This document shows positions 17,752 through 25,066 of a DNA stretch of 35,267 nt, in pieces. Numbering within the stretch: the first letter of the stretch is position 1; each line of letters begins with the position of its first letter. The position numbers were made by a program, and so were the translations under genes. The notes below the pieces were generated by a model that was not told the origin of the DNA, ran no database searches, and saw nothing but the letters and a program-made list of their open reading frames with translations. Origin of the DNA: a virus; the IMG/VR virus record IMGVR_UViG_3300042887_001132, positions 1-35,267 of that record; one strand, given 5' to 3'.

Positions 17752-18484
17752 ATTTCCCTGCCCAAAATAAAGAATCATTTTCGTATATCTCTTTATCTAG
17801 TTTAAAGTTTTCAAGTATTGAATCTTTTTCGCTTTGATCTAAAGAATTAAATAATCTTTCTGAAGCATCATTTTTAAAATATGTTTTATTAATTTGTGAC
17901 AAATCAATATTTAGTTCTACGCCTAAGTCTTCTGATATTTTTTTAACCAATAACTCATAGTCCATAGACTCTAACTCATCAGTCCTAATAAATAGATTTG
18001 TTCTATTAATTCTGTCATATATCAACTCTGTATCATATTCTTTTTCTTCAGCATGAAAGAATTGTGCCTCTTTGATAACCGACATTGCTGCTGGATCTGG
18101 GCTTAAAGCAAAGTTATGAGATTGAAAGTCTTTAATGTATGGCCATGTAGATAACTTTTCAAACAGTTCTTCTTTTTCAACATGAAGATTTTCTCCATTG
18201 ATTGTATGCCAGTTTTCTTTGTCTATTAAGTCTGCTCTACCTGCTGCAGCATGGCATACTGAACTAACAAAAAATTCTACAGGCTCTCTAAAAACTGAAA
18301 TCACATATGTTTCATCATCTATAAAGAATGGCCAACCACCGTGTTGTCTCATGTCTTCTGGCATTCTTAGATACTCAATACCGTGCTTGGCAAGAGTCTC
18401 TTCCATAGGTCTAAGAATATACTTTGTTAAGAATCTGCCACCAGTTTTTGGTATGTGTAAAAAATAAACTTTATTGTATTTCAT
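17750..18484 (-). CDS. sulfotransferase family protein (244 aa)
   Basis: 244-residue Sulfotransfer_2-like enzyme: FLHIPKTGGRFL is the 5'-phosphosulfate loop (about residues 8-19), and ISVFREPVEFFVSS the 3'-phosphate-binding arginine-serine motif. It would transfer sulfate from PAPS to a carbohydrate or other hydroxyl acceptor. A second sulfotransferase (28391) and an APS kinase (27076) are in the same strand block, so PAPS supply and use may both be phage-assisted. The ATG follows the TAA of the upstream 42-aa gene directly. Confidence 0.82.
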   Translation of the reverse strand: MKYNKVYFLHIPKTGGRFLTKYILRPMEETLAKHGIEYLRMPEDMRQHGGWPFFIDDETYVISVFREPVEFFVSSVCHAAAGRADLIDKENWHTINGENLHVEKEELFEKLSTWPYIKDFQSHNFALSPDPAAMSVIKEAQFFHAEEKEYDTELIYDRINRTNLFIRTDELESMDYELLVKKISEDLGVELNIDLSQINKTYFKNDASERLFNSLDQSEKDSILENFKLDKEIYENDSLFWAGK

Positions 18485-18613
18485 TTACTTTGCCTTATGC
18501 TTTACTTCATAAGGGGCAATCTTTGACTTAATGCGACCATCTTTGTATAGTCTAACAATCCATCCATCTTTAATCTGAATAGGATTAAACGCTGATGCTT
18601 TTTTCTTTGGCAT
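18485..18613 (-). CDS. small basic unknown protein (42 aa)
   Basis: 42 residues, MPKKKASAFNPIQIKDGWIV, then Lys-rich. TAATG overlap with the upstream gene and a direct junction with the sulfotransferase start support it. Function unknown. Confidence 0.65.
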   Translation of the reverse strand: MPKKKASAFNPIQIKDGWIVRLYKDGRIKSKIAPYEVKHKAK

Positions 18614-19053
18614 TACTTTGCTACCTTAAACGGAGAGTCAATCCAACTATCTGACTTAGCAACTGGAATACAGTTAGGCACTGGCTTTCCATCTGCACCT
18701 GGCTTCATTCCTCTTTGTACATATCCATCCCAGCATGGGGCTGCTTTGCCCATTTGTGCATCATACATAGCCATAGCAACTTCTGAATCATCAGGTTCAA
18801 CCATTAGTGGTGGTATCTGTACATACATAGACATTGCACATGCAGTGTATAGTCTTGTTGCTTCCCATAATCCGCTTTCTTCTTGTTCAAATAGTTGAAT
18901 CATTACAGCAGGATTTTCTGCACTTGCTTCCATGTAATATTCTGTTCCTGGATTACCAAGAGCACCTTCATACATAACATGTACTACTTGCCCTATGTGT
19001 GTATCTCCTTCTCCACCGTGGGAGGTCATTGCGAAATCGCCTTCTTTTAACAT
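18613..19053 (-). CDS. conserved phage protein with C-terminal CWDGY..VPNCIP motif (146 aa), leaderless
   Basis: 146-residue protein. The N-terminal part (LKEGDFAMTSHGG...IGQVVHVM) looks like a small beta-barrel. The C-terminus PCWDGYVQRGMKPGADGKPV then PNCIP matches a motif that recurs, from memory, at the ends of various phage head-region proteins. Role unknown. TATACT with 6 nt to the ATG. Confidence 0.7.
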   Translation of the reverse strand: MLKEGDFAMTSHGGEGDTHIGQVVHVMYEGALGNPGTEYYMEASAENPAVMIQLFEQEESGLWEATRLYTACAMSMYVQIPPLMVEPDDSEVAMAMYDAQMGKAAPCWDGYVQRGMKPGADGKPVPNCIPVAKSDSWIDSPFKVAK

Positions 19054-19070
19054 ATTAATAGTATACCATA

Positions 19071-19337
19071 CTAACCAGCAAGCCTATTATGAGTCCTTAT
19101 TCTGTGACAGTTGGCACAAACCACTTCACACTTTTCGATCTCTTTCTTTATAGCCTTCCATGAAAACCCATCATGAATCATTCTGGATATGTTGTATTTC
19201 TTATCTCTTACATGATCAAAGTCTAGGATTATATGGTTACCAACACCACAGTCTACACAGCCAGAATCCTCTTTTATCTTAGCAAGCATCTTCTTATACT
19301 GCTGCTTATTATAATGGTCTAACTCTTTGTCAGTCAT
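19071..19337 (-). CDS. HNH endonuclease, leaderless (88 aa)
   Basis: 88-residue HNH nuclease: CVDCG (zinc pair), ILDFDHVRDKK (catalytic His region), CEVVCANCHRIRTHNR (second zinc pair and H). Complete small stand-alone HNH, often mobile in phages. ATG at 19337 is chosen because TATAAT lies 7 nt upstream; the longer frame to 19379 would run into the structured RNA candidate. Confidence 0.88.
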   Translation of the reverse strand: MTDKELDHYNKQQYKKMLAKIKEDSGCVDCGVGNHIILDFDHVRDKKYNISRMIHDGFSWKAIKKEIEKCEVVCANCHRIRTHNRLAG

Positions 19338-19364
19338 TGTTATTATTATACCGCAAAATATTAG

Positions 19365-19448
19365 GTCCCACACAAGCAATTCACCTGACTTGCGCCACGG
19401 TCTCTATCCAATGGGTAACTAATCCATCACTAAGGTCCTGTGTGGGAC
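19365..19448 (-). ncRNA. candidate structured RNA, 84 nt
   Basis: On the minus strand TATAAT (19460-19455), 6 nt, then GTCCCACACA (19448-19439), which pairs perfectly with TGTGTGGGAC (19374-19365). The interior can form GATGG/CCATT and ACC/GGT arms, giving a cloverleaf-like outline, but no T-loop or anticodon arm of a tRNA. Length, own promoter and start-at-stem suggest an independent RNA. Could also act as terminator/leader between pstS and the HNH gene. Confidence 0.5.
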
Positions 19449-19463
19449 ACTTCTATTATACTC

Positions 19464-20507
19464 CTACTTTGAACTTATCTCTGCTGCTCTTGCTTTTGAG
19501 AACTTTAGCATGGTCCCTCTGATTGGGGAGTAGCCAAGATCTTCAGCCTTCTTCCCACAGGTATCGAGCATAAAGTTAAAGAACTTTTTAACTGAATCAT
19601 TCTTTGAGTTCTTTTCTTTGTATGCTACGCCGTAGGTAAATGTGGATATGTTATAGGATAGTTTGTTGGGGTTTTTATAGTTAATCTTAACTACACCACT
19701 CTTATCTGGAACAAAGTCTCCAAGGAATACTGACGCTGCACTTACTGTTGGCTGTATAAACCTTCCAGCCTCATTCTCAACAGACACTGTCTTTAATCCT
19801 CTTGCATATGATATCTCGTTATATCCGATAGATCCATTTGTAGTTCCCTGTACCATTGCAATACCATGAGATCCAGAAGCACTGGTCATATAACTCTTAG
19901 ATATATCTCCAGGGAATGCAGTACCAAAGTTTTTATTCCCTGGCTTGTTCCATATAGTTGGAGCAACTGCATTAAGGTATGAAGTAAAAACCTCTGATGT
20001 TCCAGAACCATCAATACGGTATACAACTCTAATTTTTGTTGCTGGTATCTTAGGTAGTCTTGTTCCTATCATGTTTTCTTTTAGTATCTGTGGATCATTC
20101 CACATTGTTATTTGTCCCGCAAAAACTTTGGCAAGTGTATCTTTACTCATCTTAATAGTAACTCTATACCCATCAAGTTTATAGATTACTCCAATTGGTC
20201 CTGCTACCAATGGAACATATGTAAATTCTTTTGATGGCTTAACTTCTGATCCAGAGTAAGGAACATCTGACATAGCAAAGTCTGTTACTCCATTTGAAAA
20301 CATATTCTTTCCAGCACCTGAGCCAGATGCTCCATACACAACAGAATCTCCTGTTGATTTCATAAATTCGACCCTGCATCTGTCTATAAAGTTAGCAGCA
20401 AATGTGGATCCAGCACCTTGAAGGTTATCAGCATGTGAAGGGGTAATAAAAAAAGCATTAGCAAATATGGCTAATGCTACTGGCAAAGCAATGAATTTAA
20501 ATTTCAT
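19464..20507 (-). CDS. pstS: PstS phosphate-binding protein, leaderless (347 aa)
   Basis: 347-residue periplasmic-type phosphate-binding protein. Signal peptide MKFKFIALPVALAIFANAFF with cleavage likely after PSHA; no lipobox cysteine. Mature protein has GAGSTF, YGASGSGAGKNMF, FAMSDVPYS, YRIDGSGTSEVFTSYL and GSIGYNEISYA, the phosphate-contact loops of PstS. Normal length. No PstCAB nearby, so it would feed the host transporter or capture phosphate. The start at 20507 is supported by TATACT plus 6 nt. pstS is known from aquatic phages as an auxiliary gene in phosphate limitation. No pho box recognised. Confidence 0.92.
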   Translation of the reverse strand: MKFKFIALPVALAIFANAFFITPSHADNLQGAGSTFAANFIDRCRVEFMKSTGDSVVYGASGSGAGKNMFSNGVTDFAMSDVPYSGSEVKPSKEFTYVPLVAGPIGVIYKLDGYRVTIKMSKDTLAKVFAGQITMWNDPQILKENMIGTRLPKIPATKIRVVYRIDGSGTSEVFTSYLNAVAPTIWNKPGNKNFGTAFPGDISKSYMTSASGSHGIAMVQGTTNGSIGYNEISYARGLKTVSVENEAGRFIQPTVSAASVFLGDFVPDKSGVVKINYKNPNKLSYNISTFTYGVAYKEKNSKNDSVKKFFNFMLDTCGKKAEDLGYSPIRGTMLKFSKARAAEISSK

Positions 20508-20582
20508 ACTTATAGTATATAGGACAAGAGTGTAAAGTTTTGTTATAAATGGTAAACTAAGAATTAACTTTAGATGAATAAT

Positions 20583-20607
20583 GGAGCATTTTATAGACTT
20601 ACTCAGG
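20583..20607 (-). repeat. 25-nt mini-hairpin element, copy I
   Basis: CCT + GAGTA + AGTCTATAAAA + TGCTC on the minus strand. Directly 3' of the structured RNA candidate at 20608-20686 and about 76 nt before the pstS start. Confidence 0.75.
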
Positions 20608-20698
20608 TCTCCCAAGGTGCGACCTTGGCTTATCCGTACTCAGCAATAAGGTTGCTATAAGCAACTGCATGTATCATGACGGAATAGTATCTATTATA
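20608..20698 (-). ncRNA. candidate structured RNA upstream of pstS
   Basis: TATAAT (20698-20693), 6 nt, predicted start at 20686. The RNA closes with TCCGT/ACGGA, holds a perfect CCAAGGT-CGC-ACCTTGG hairpin, and in the middle two mutually exclusive hairpins share one strand: GTTGC-TTATA-GCAAC or AGCAA-CCTTA-TTGCT. It is followed by mini-hairpin copy I. Alternative pairing suggests a switch or attenuator, but pstS has its own leaderless promoter downstream, so an independent RNA is equally likely. Confidence 0.5.
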
Positions 20699-20701
20699 CT
20701 A

Positions 20702-21001
20702 CTACTTTACTTGGTTGGTTGTCTTGCCTCCGCCAGATGACTTCTTTGCAGGAGCCTTCTTTGCGGTCTTCTTAACAACCTTTGCAGACTTAACTGCTGT
20801 GTCAACCTCTTCAACTGAAGGCATTCTACCGAATGCTGCATCTGCTGGGTTGGCTGCTCTCAACACTACGGGCACGATGGCTCCGAGTAGTGCGTATGCT
20901 AGTGTCTGTGGATCTGTCACTCCAGATGCATACAACGCTGTTGCTGCTCCGAGAACTGATCTTCCGTATGACGCTAGTACTGCCTTGATTTGTTCGTTCA
21001 T
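20702..21001 (-). CDS. holin-like membrane protein (99 aa)
   Basis: 99 residues: two hydrophobic segments (about 10-26 and 33-50; SVLGAATALYASGVTDPQ, ALLGAIVPVVLRAANP), then a basic Ala/Lys-rich tail. Proteins with VTDPxxLxxALxxAxVPVVLRAxNPxD are frequent in actinophages and often annotated as holin or membrane protein. The tail PAKKSSGGGK is nearly the same as that of the endolysin (30532), linking the two. AGGAGG before the ATG. It would make lesions in the cytoplasmic membrane at lysis; this role is inference. Confidence 0.75.
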   Translation of the reverse strand: MNEQIKAVLASYGRSVLGAATALYASGVTDPQTLAYALLGAIVPVVLRAANPADAAFGRMPSVEEVDTAVKSAKVVKKTAKKAPAKKSSGGGKTTNQVK

Positions 21002-21011
21002 AATTTTCCTC

Positions 21012-21170
21012 CTAGGATATTATTTTTGTTAGTACTGTAAAACCAATCCATAGACCAATAATTCCTGCGACTCCCGCAAAAACTGGTGGTGCTGGTACTG
21101 GCAATTTGAATGCAGCAAATACTACGCCACATCCAAAACCTGTTAATACTGATAAGATTACATCTTTCAT
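21012..21170 (-). CDS. XapX-domain membrane protein (52 aa)
   Basis: 52 residues with LTGFGCGVVFAAFKLPVPAP, then PVFAGVAGIIGLWIG: the XapX domain, two short membrane helices around a KLPVPAPP turn. Function of the domain is unknown. ATGA overlap with the monooxygenase gene upstream; the holin-like gene follows. A small membrane protein next to a holin could modulate lysis (inference). Confidence 0.8.
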   Translation of the reverse strand: MKDVILSVLTGFGCGVVFAAFKLPVPAPPVFAGVAGIIGLWIGFTVLTKIIS

Positions 21171-22048
21171 TTTTTATTTTCCTCTACATATTGTTTGATA
21201 AATGGAAGTATAACATTTACTTCTTCTGACGGAACTGCATTAATAAGCATATGATTTATGCCTCTACTTTCAAGAGTCTTTACAAGATCATCAAACTGCT
21301 CGTATGTTAGGTAAGCAGTATCAAGAACTGGCTGTGGAACCTCTCCCTTTTTCCAAACTGGTCTGACAACATGGTCTACCAATAGGTTAAGTTCTTCTTC
21401 TGTTTTTCTAATAACAGGTGTAATTGCAATCATTACCTCCATACCTTTTAATTCAAGAGGAATTTCTGCAGAACGATGTTTTAAGAAATCAGACCATGCC
21501 CCACGAGCATATATGTGGTATGGCAAAATAATTTTGTGACCATATTTTTTTGCTGCTTCAAAAACATAACTGTTTGTTGTTGAGACATAAACATCTAACT
21601 TATTTTTGTGGTTTGGGTCACGCCAGTATCCTGGAGAATCTTTATCTTGGTCCATATCATTTAACACTTTAAGAAATTCTATCATGTAGTTTGATCTGTC
21701 AAGAGCACTTGCGTTATCATTGACATCTCCAACAACACCACCAACACCATCTTCATGATCTTTTATATACCCAGAGATTAAGTTAATCTGCAGTCTGCCT
21801 CTATCTATCCTATCCATAGATCTATTGATCATAGAGAGGTACTGAGGAGATATTGTGTATGGGCGAATTGCAACTAAGTATTTAATCCCTTCGCCTTGCT
21901 CTATATCTTTTGCTGTCTTTACAAACATGTCTCCCTCTGGGATATCATGTGTAAACATTACTCCAGAAAAGTTATGGTTATTCAAATTGGATGGGTCTTT
22001 TGGATCTTCAGGATTGCCCATCACTCCACCAAAATAATAAAACTTCAC
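21167..22048 (-). CDS. luciferase-like (LLM-class) flavin monooxygenase 1 (293 aa)
   Basis: 293-residue TIM-barrel protein with YLVAIRPYTISPQYLSMINR and SMDRIDRGRLQINLISG, the RP..(S)P..(A)..I.(T)(L)D.(I)S.GRL.(L)N...G signature of the bacterial-luciferase/SsuD superfamily. Members oxidise alkanesulfonates, nitriloacetate or other compounds with FMNH2 or F420; the substrate is not readable. GTG start at 22048, overlapping the previous small gene as GTGA. A second paralog lies at 28965. Rare in phages as far as I know. Confidence 0.82.
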   Translation of the reverse strand: MKFYYFGGVMGNPEDPKDPSNLNNHNFSGVMFTHDIPEGDMFVKTAKDIEQGEGIKYLVAIRPYTISPQYLSMINRSMDRIDRGRLQINLISGYIKDHEDGVGGVVGDVNDNASALDRSNYMIEFLKVLNDMDQDKDSPGYWRDPNHKNKLDVYVSTTNSYVFEAAKKYGHKIILPYHIYARGAWSDFLKHRSAEIPLELKGMEVMIAITPVIRKTEEELNLLVDHVVRPVWKKGEVPQPVLDTAYLTYEQFDDLVKTLESRGINHMLINAVPSEEVNVILPFIKQYVEENKK

Positions 22049-22191
22049 TTCATTGCCTCACTATAGTGCAGGTCACACAAATCCACTATCCTACTTTCAG
22101 AATTGGCCCATATCTGGGTGCTTTCCTCTTTGCAAGATTCTTCCTCACATATAAACATGTTAAGGTTTTTTGTGTGCTTTAAGACTATCAT
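22045..22191 (-). CDS. small zinc-finger-like protein (48 aa)
   Basis: 48 residues, MIVLKHTKNLNMFICEEESCK, with C....C then LCDLHYSE: a probable four-ligand zinc site. Overlaps the upstream gene (TAATG) and the downstream monooxygenase (GTGA). Confidence 0.6.
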   Translation of the reverse strand: MIVLKHTKNLNMFICEEESCKEESTQIWANSESRIVDLCDLHYSEAMK

Positions 22192-22595
22192 TACCTTATT
22201 CTATCATAGTCTTCTGGTAGCAGTTTCTTTAACTCTTTATATGCCTCAGAAATTTTCTTCATTGAGTGGTAGTGTGGGAATGCTGACCCTACGATCCCGT
22301 ATTCGTCAAAGTAGGCAATCTCAGGCTCAAGATCAGTAATAAACTTATTTAATGAGTTCTGAACATCTTCAATATATTGATAAGCCCAGTCACGAGAATC
22401 TGAAACAAATTTTAAAAAGTCTTCGTTAGACTGGTCTTGGTCTGTTTTACTTGGGCTCCTAGTCAACTGCTGTAGCAACAAGGCCTCTAGTGTTTTAGCA
22501 ATAATAACCTTGTTTGCCCTTTTCTGTATAACATACAGAGAAAGGAAAAGCAGTGTCAGAGACGACAGAATACATATAAAAATTAATTCAATCAT
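22191..22595 (-). CDS. membrane-anchored conserved phage protein (134 aa)
   Basis: 134 residues: one N-terminal transmembrane helix (about 3-23), then a helical soluble part with NEDFLKFVSDSRDWAYQYIE, a stretch I recall from phages of actinobacteria and cyanobacteria. Function unknown. Overlaps its upstream neighbour by 4 nt. Confidence 0.75.
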   Translation of the reverse strand: MIELIFICILSSLTLLFLSLYVIQKRANKVIIAKTLEALLLQQLTRSPSKTDQDQSNEDFLKFVSDSRDWAYQYIEDVQNSLNKFITDLEPEIAYFDEYGIVGSAFPHYHSMKKISEAYKELKKLLPEDYDRIR

Positions 22596-22831
22596 AGTTC
22601 TTTACCACCCTCTCTAACTAACAAAACAATTGCCCCATTGTCTTCTAGTGCTTTTTTGACACGGATCATGTACTCTACAGCCTGCTTTTTAAGTTCAACT
22701 GTTTCCAAAGACATGAAATCTTTTTCTTTTGCTTTTACAGTAATAAAAGTATCGTTATCAATTATCTGCAAAGAAAATCCTTTTGGGCATTGTAATGACC
22801 TAAAGGCCCTTCTCATACTATCTGTATACAT
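22592..22831 (-). CDS. small unknown phage protein (79 aa)
   Basis: 79-residue alpha/beta protein (GFSLQIIDNDTFITVKAKEKDF), one Cys, no membrane span. Sits 1 nt after the whiB stop, so probably cotranscribed with it. Function unknown. Confidence 0.65.
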   Translation of the reverse strand: MYTDSMRRAFRSLQCPKGFSLQIIDNDTFITVKAKEKDFMSLETVELKKQAVEYMIRVKKALEDNGAIVLLVREGGKEL

Positions 22832-22832
22832 A

Positions 22833-23114
22833 TTACTCCATCGTTAGGGACTGCCATGTTATCCCCCAGTCGGTCTTAGTTTTATGGCTAGAGAACTCTT
22901 TTGATATTTCTCCATTTTCTAAGTAAACTCCACCCCAGACTCCCCACTCTTTTCCAGATATGCCAACAGAAAAACATTCTTTTCTTACATCGCAATTAGA
23001 ACACAGCAGGTCTACGGCAGGTCTCAATAGTTCATCTTCTTCATACTTGTCAAAGAATACATTAGTATCATAATCCAAGCATGCAGCATCGTCTTTCCAC
23101 TCATACTTATTCAT
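22833..23114 (-). CDS. whiB-like: WhiB-family iron-sulfur regulator (93 aa)
   Basis: 93-residue WhiB-like protein. Cys12, Cys38, Cys41 and Cys47 (C..C-x2-C-x5-C) would hold a 4Fe-4S cluster; GVWGG at 58-62 is the beta-turn that contacts sigma-A or DNA. WhiB proteins occur only in actinobacteria and their phages (established knowledge), which fixes the host group. The C-terminal basic tail is short (SSHKTKTD). It may redirect host transcription or block superinfection, as the mycobacteriophage TM4 homolog does; that role here is inference. Confidence 0.92.
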   Translation of the reverse strand: MNKYEWKDDAACLDYDTNVFFDKYEEDELLRPAVDLLCSNCDVRKECFSVGISGKEWGVWGGVYLENGEISKEFSSHKTKTDWGITWQSLTME

Positions 23115-23115
23115 G

Positions 23116-23328
23116 TTACCTTACATACTTGTCAGGTATTTCCCATCCAGTTCTAGAAGCGACAAAAATCTTTTTTAAGTGCCAAGCATTATTTTTTAAT
23201 GCTCCTTGCTTTGATGTAAATGCCTTATCTGACTTTACCATCTCTACAACATCCCATCCATCCCAGGAAAGGGTGCTGTTTTTGGAAACAATTGCTTCCA
23301 TTTGTTCAAGAGAACTGATTGATACCAT
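23116..23328 (-). CDS. conserved small phage protein (70 aa)
   Basis: 70 residues with LSWDGWDVVEMVKSDKAFTS and HLKKIFVASRTGWEIPDKY. The LSWDGWD...GW.I pattern recurs in actinophage small proteins as I recall; no known role. 1 nt upstream of whiB. Confidence 0.7.
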   Translation of the reverse strand: MVSISSLEQMEAIVSKNSTLSWDGWDVVEMVKSDKAFTSKQGALKNNAWHLKKIFVASRTGWEIPDKYVR

Positions 23329-23340
23329 TGTGTGTACTCC

Positions 23341-23691
23341 TTAGAAGTTATATACGTTTGTGTTAATGTTTTTTGATCTTGATAAATTTACTATTCTAGA
23401 AACCTGCTCTTTTGGATTAGAAACAAAAGCAAAATGATTAAAACTGTTTATGTTTTCTTCAATCCATTCAGGTGTAACTCTGAATAACTTAATTGTCTTT
23501 CCTCTAGACTTCATGCCTCTTTCAGAAAGATTAACAAACTCAGATGCCATTGCGCTAATGTTTCCTGGACCAGCAGTGTACAAGTAAAATTCTTTTTCAC
23601 TCTCCTCTAGTTCAGATAAGGCAACTGCCATTGCTCTAAGAAAAATGTTATAGTTATTGAAACTAGGCGTTCCCTGCACCCCTACTATCAT
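23341..23691 (-). CDS. SLOG/Rossmann-like conserved phage protein (116 aa)
   Basis: 116 residues, MIVGVQGTPSFNNYNIFLRA with FYLYTAGPGNISAMASEFVN and a C-terminal EQVSRIVNLSR: the layout of a short Rossmann-like (SLOG/DprA-related) domain often present in phages. A GxG...TAGP site might bind a nucleotide. Function unknown. Overlaps the upstream gene by 29 nt. Confidence 0.6.
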   Translation of the reverse strand: MIVGVQGTPSFNNYNIFLRAMAVALSELEESEKEFYLYTAGPGNISAMASEFVNLSERGMKSRGKTIKLFRVTPEWIEENINSFNHFAFVSNPKEQVSRIVNLSRSKNINTNVYNF

Positions 23692-24076
23692 TGCTTATCC
23701 CTTCTCTTAGTTTGTCTAATATGAACAACATCTTATCTAATTGTACCTTATCCATGTTGCTCGTGTCAACTTGTATGGCATAGTCTTTATTTATTAAGTT
23801 GTCTACCATTGGTGCTGTATAAAAAGCATTGTCCTTGATCCAATAAGCAGTGTCTTCAACAATAATTACCTTGACATTTTCTTTTTCTTGACGAATTTTT
23901 GATTGACTTTTTTTATTGATCTTTTCAATATATTTTCTCTGCCTGGAGTATTGATTATGAATCATAGACTGAGTCATCATAGGCTCATAGACTGTCTTAT
24001 TTCTAAAGAACATTATGTATCCTATTACTAATAACAAAGGAACAGTTAAAGCCAACGCTCCGTAGATGTTGTTCAT
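23663..24076 (-). CDS. membrane-anchored unknown protein (137 aa)
   Basis: 137 residues: N-terminal transmembrane helix (about 6-25, ALALTVPLLLVIGYIMFF), a basic helical stretch, then a small alpha/beta part. ATG at 24076 follows TTGGGGGT. An upstream promoter TACAAT is visible near 24101. Function unknown. Confidence 0.65.
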   Translation of the reverse strand: MNNIYGALALTVPLLLVIGYIMFFRNKTVYEPMMTQSMIHNQYSRQRKYIEKINKKSQSKIRQEKENVKVIIVEDTAYWIKDNAFYTAPMVDNLINKDYAIQVDTSNMDKVQLDKMLFILDKLREGISNDSRGAGNA

Positions 24077-24135
24077 AAATACCCCCAAGTAACCATTGTA
24101 TCACTTTTCTCTCAAAATGTAAAACTAATTGATAA

Positions 24136-24153
24136 AGAGTTTTTAAACTCTTA
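24136..24153 (-). terminator. hairpin at the end of 24143-24364
   Basis: AAGAGTTT/AAACTCTT palindrome overlapping the stop of the gene at 24143, with A+T-rich sequence after it. A weak terminator candidate separating the tailoring operon from the 23 kb unit. Confidence 0.4.
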
Positions 24154-24364
24154 GTCTCCAGTTCATGGCTTTAGGACCTTGCTTAATCATTTGAAACATG
24201 TGATGCTTATATTGTTCTGTTAGTTCTGCATATATTTCTGGACTAACTTCTTCAAGTTTGTCAGTAATAGAATAAAGCATCTCTCCCTTATCATCAATAC
24301 CAGCCATCTCAATAGCACCTTGCATAATTAAATGCTCTACCAATGCCTCGCTTTTTACGCTCAT
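24143..24364 (-). CDS. conserved small phage protein (73 aa)
   Basis: 73 residues, EALVEHLIMQGAIEMAGID then GEMLYSITDKLEEVSPEIYA: a pattern seen, from memory, in T4-like and actinophage hypothetical proteins, with helix-strand layout reminiscent of a winged helix. TAATG overlap with the nuclease gene upstream. Confidence 0.7.
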   Translation of the reverse strand: MSVKSEALVEHLIMQGAIEMAGIDDKGEMLYSITDKLEEVSPEIYAELTEQYKHHMFQMIKQGPKAMNWRLRV

Positions 24365-24771
24365 TACTTTCCTGACTTCTTTCTAGCCTTTGCTAAAGCA
24401 TCAAAATCTTTTACCTTGGTATCTCCAAGATATCCCCATGCATAACCATCATTAATCATCATGTCATTAATAGACACAGTATCACCGTTAATATAGATCC
24501 ATCCTAAAATACGACCATACTTTTCAGATGAATCCATCTTCTCAGTCTTAATCACAACGGACTTGGCGTCCTTTAGAGCCTTCTTTAAATACTCCTTAGA
24601 CTCAAGACCAAGAGCCTTCTCTTTAAGATCCTTGGTGCGAGACTCAGGGGTATCAATACCAGCCAATCTCACACGGGATGCAAACAAAATGTCAAACCCT
24701 AAATCAATAAGAACATCAATGGTATCTCCATCTACTACGTTCTCAACTTTTCTTACATAATATTCATACAT
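24364..24771 (-). CDS. thermonuclease-like (SNase) nuclease (135 aa)
   Basis: 135-residue staphylococcal-nuclease fold: VVDGDTIDV (metal aspartate), VRLAGIDTPES (Arg and Glu/Asp of the active site), KYGRILGWIYI (second catalytic Arg), NDMMINDGYAW. No signal peptide, so it acts inside the cell, possibly on host DNA or RNA. Full domain length. Confidence 0.9.
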   Translation of the reverse strand: MYEYYVRKVENVVDGDTIDVLIDLGFDILFASRVRLAGIDTPESRTKDLKEKALGLESKEYLKKALKDAKSVVIKTEKMDSSEKYGRILGWIYINGDTVSINDMMINDGYAWGYLGDTKVKDFDALAKARKKSGK

Positions 24772-24781
24772 ATAAGCCCCC

Positions 24782-25066
24782 TTAGACCCAATACTTAATT
24801 ATAGCAGTTGCTGCAAGAATTGACCAAATTATGTTAAACCAGATAATTGTTGGCAATGTCTTTACTGTTGATGACCAGATCAAAGAAAGACTGGTTATTA
24901 GTGCAAAGATGTATAGCCACCAAAACTGTACACCAAAAATAAGACCTGGAACAATGATTGCTGCCTTTGTCATAAATGCAAAAAACTCTACTGTATTTGG
25001 CAGATTCCAATAAGACCTGTGTCGCATTGTCTTTAATGCATTTATCCATTCTGTCCTAAACTTCAC
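24782..25066 (-). CDS. three-span membrane protein (94 aa)
   Basis: 94 residues with hydrophobic segments at about 28-45, 47-65 and 70-90, rich in Trp, and a basic amphipathic N-terminus (RTEWINALKTMRHR). ATGA overlap with the halogenase gene places it last in the tailoring operon. Function unknown. Confidence 0.65.
   Translation of the reverse strand: MKFRTEWINALKTMRHRSYWNLPNTVEFFAFMTKAAIIVPGLIFGVQFWWLYIFALITSLSLIWSSTVKTLPTIIWFNIIWSILAATAIIKYWV

Noticed and set aside
19365-19448. tRNA gene on the minus strand
   Set aside because: Acceptor-like stem and length fit, but there is no T-loop consensus (TTCRANN), no plausible anticodon arm and no D arm. Kept only as an unnamed structured RNA.
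20507-20607. Pho box upstream of pstS
   Set aside because: Two TTTAC words are present, but the spacing does not match direct repeats known for actinobacterial PhoP.
22049-22190. N-terminal extension of the luciferase-like gene
   Set aside because: An in-frame TGA directly precedes the GTG start (ATG AAG TGA), so the upstream 48 codons form a separate small gene.
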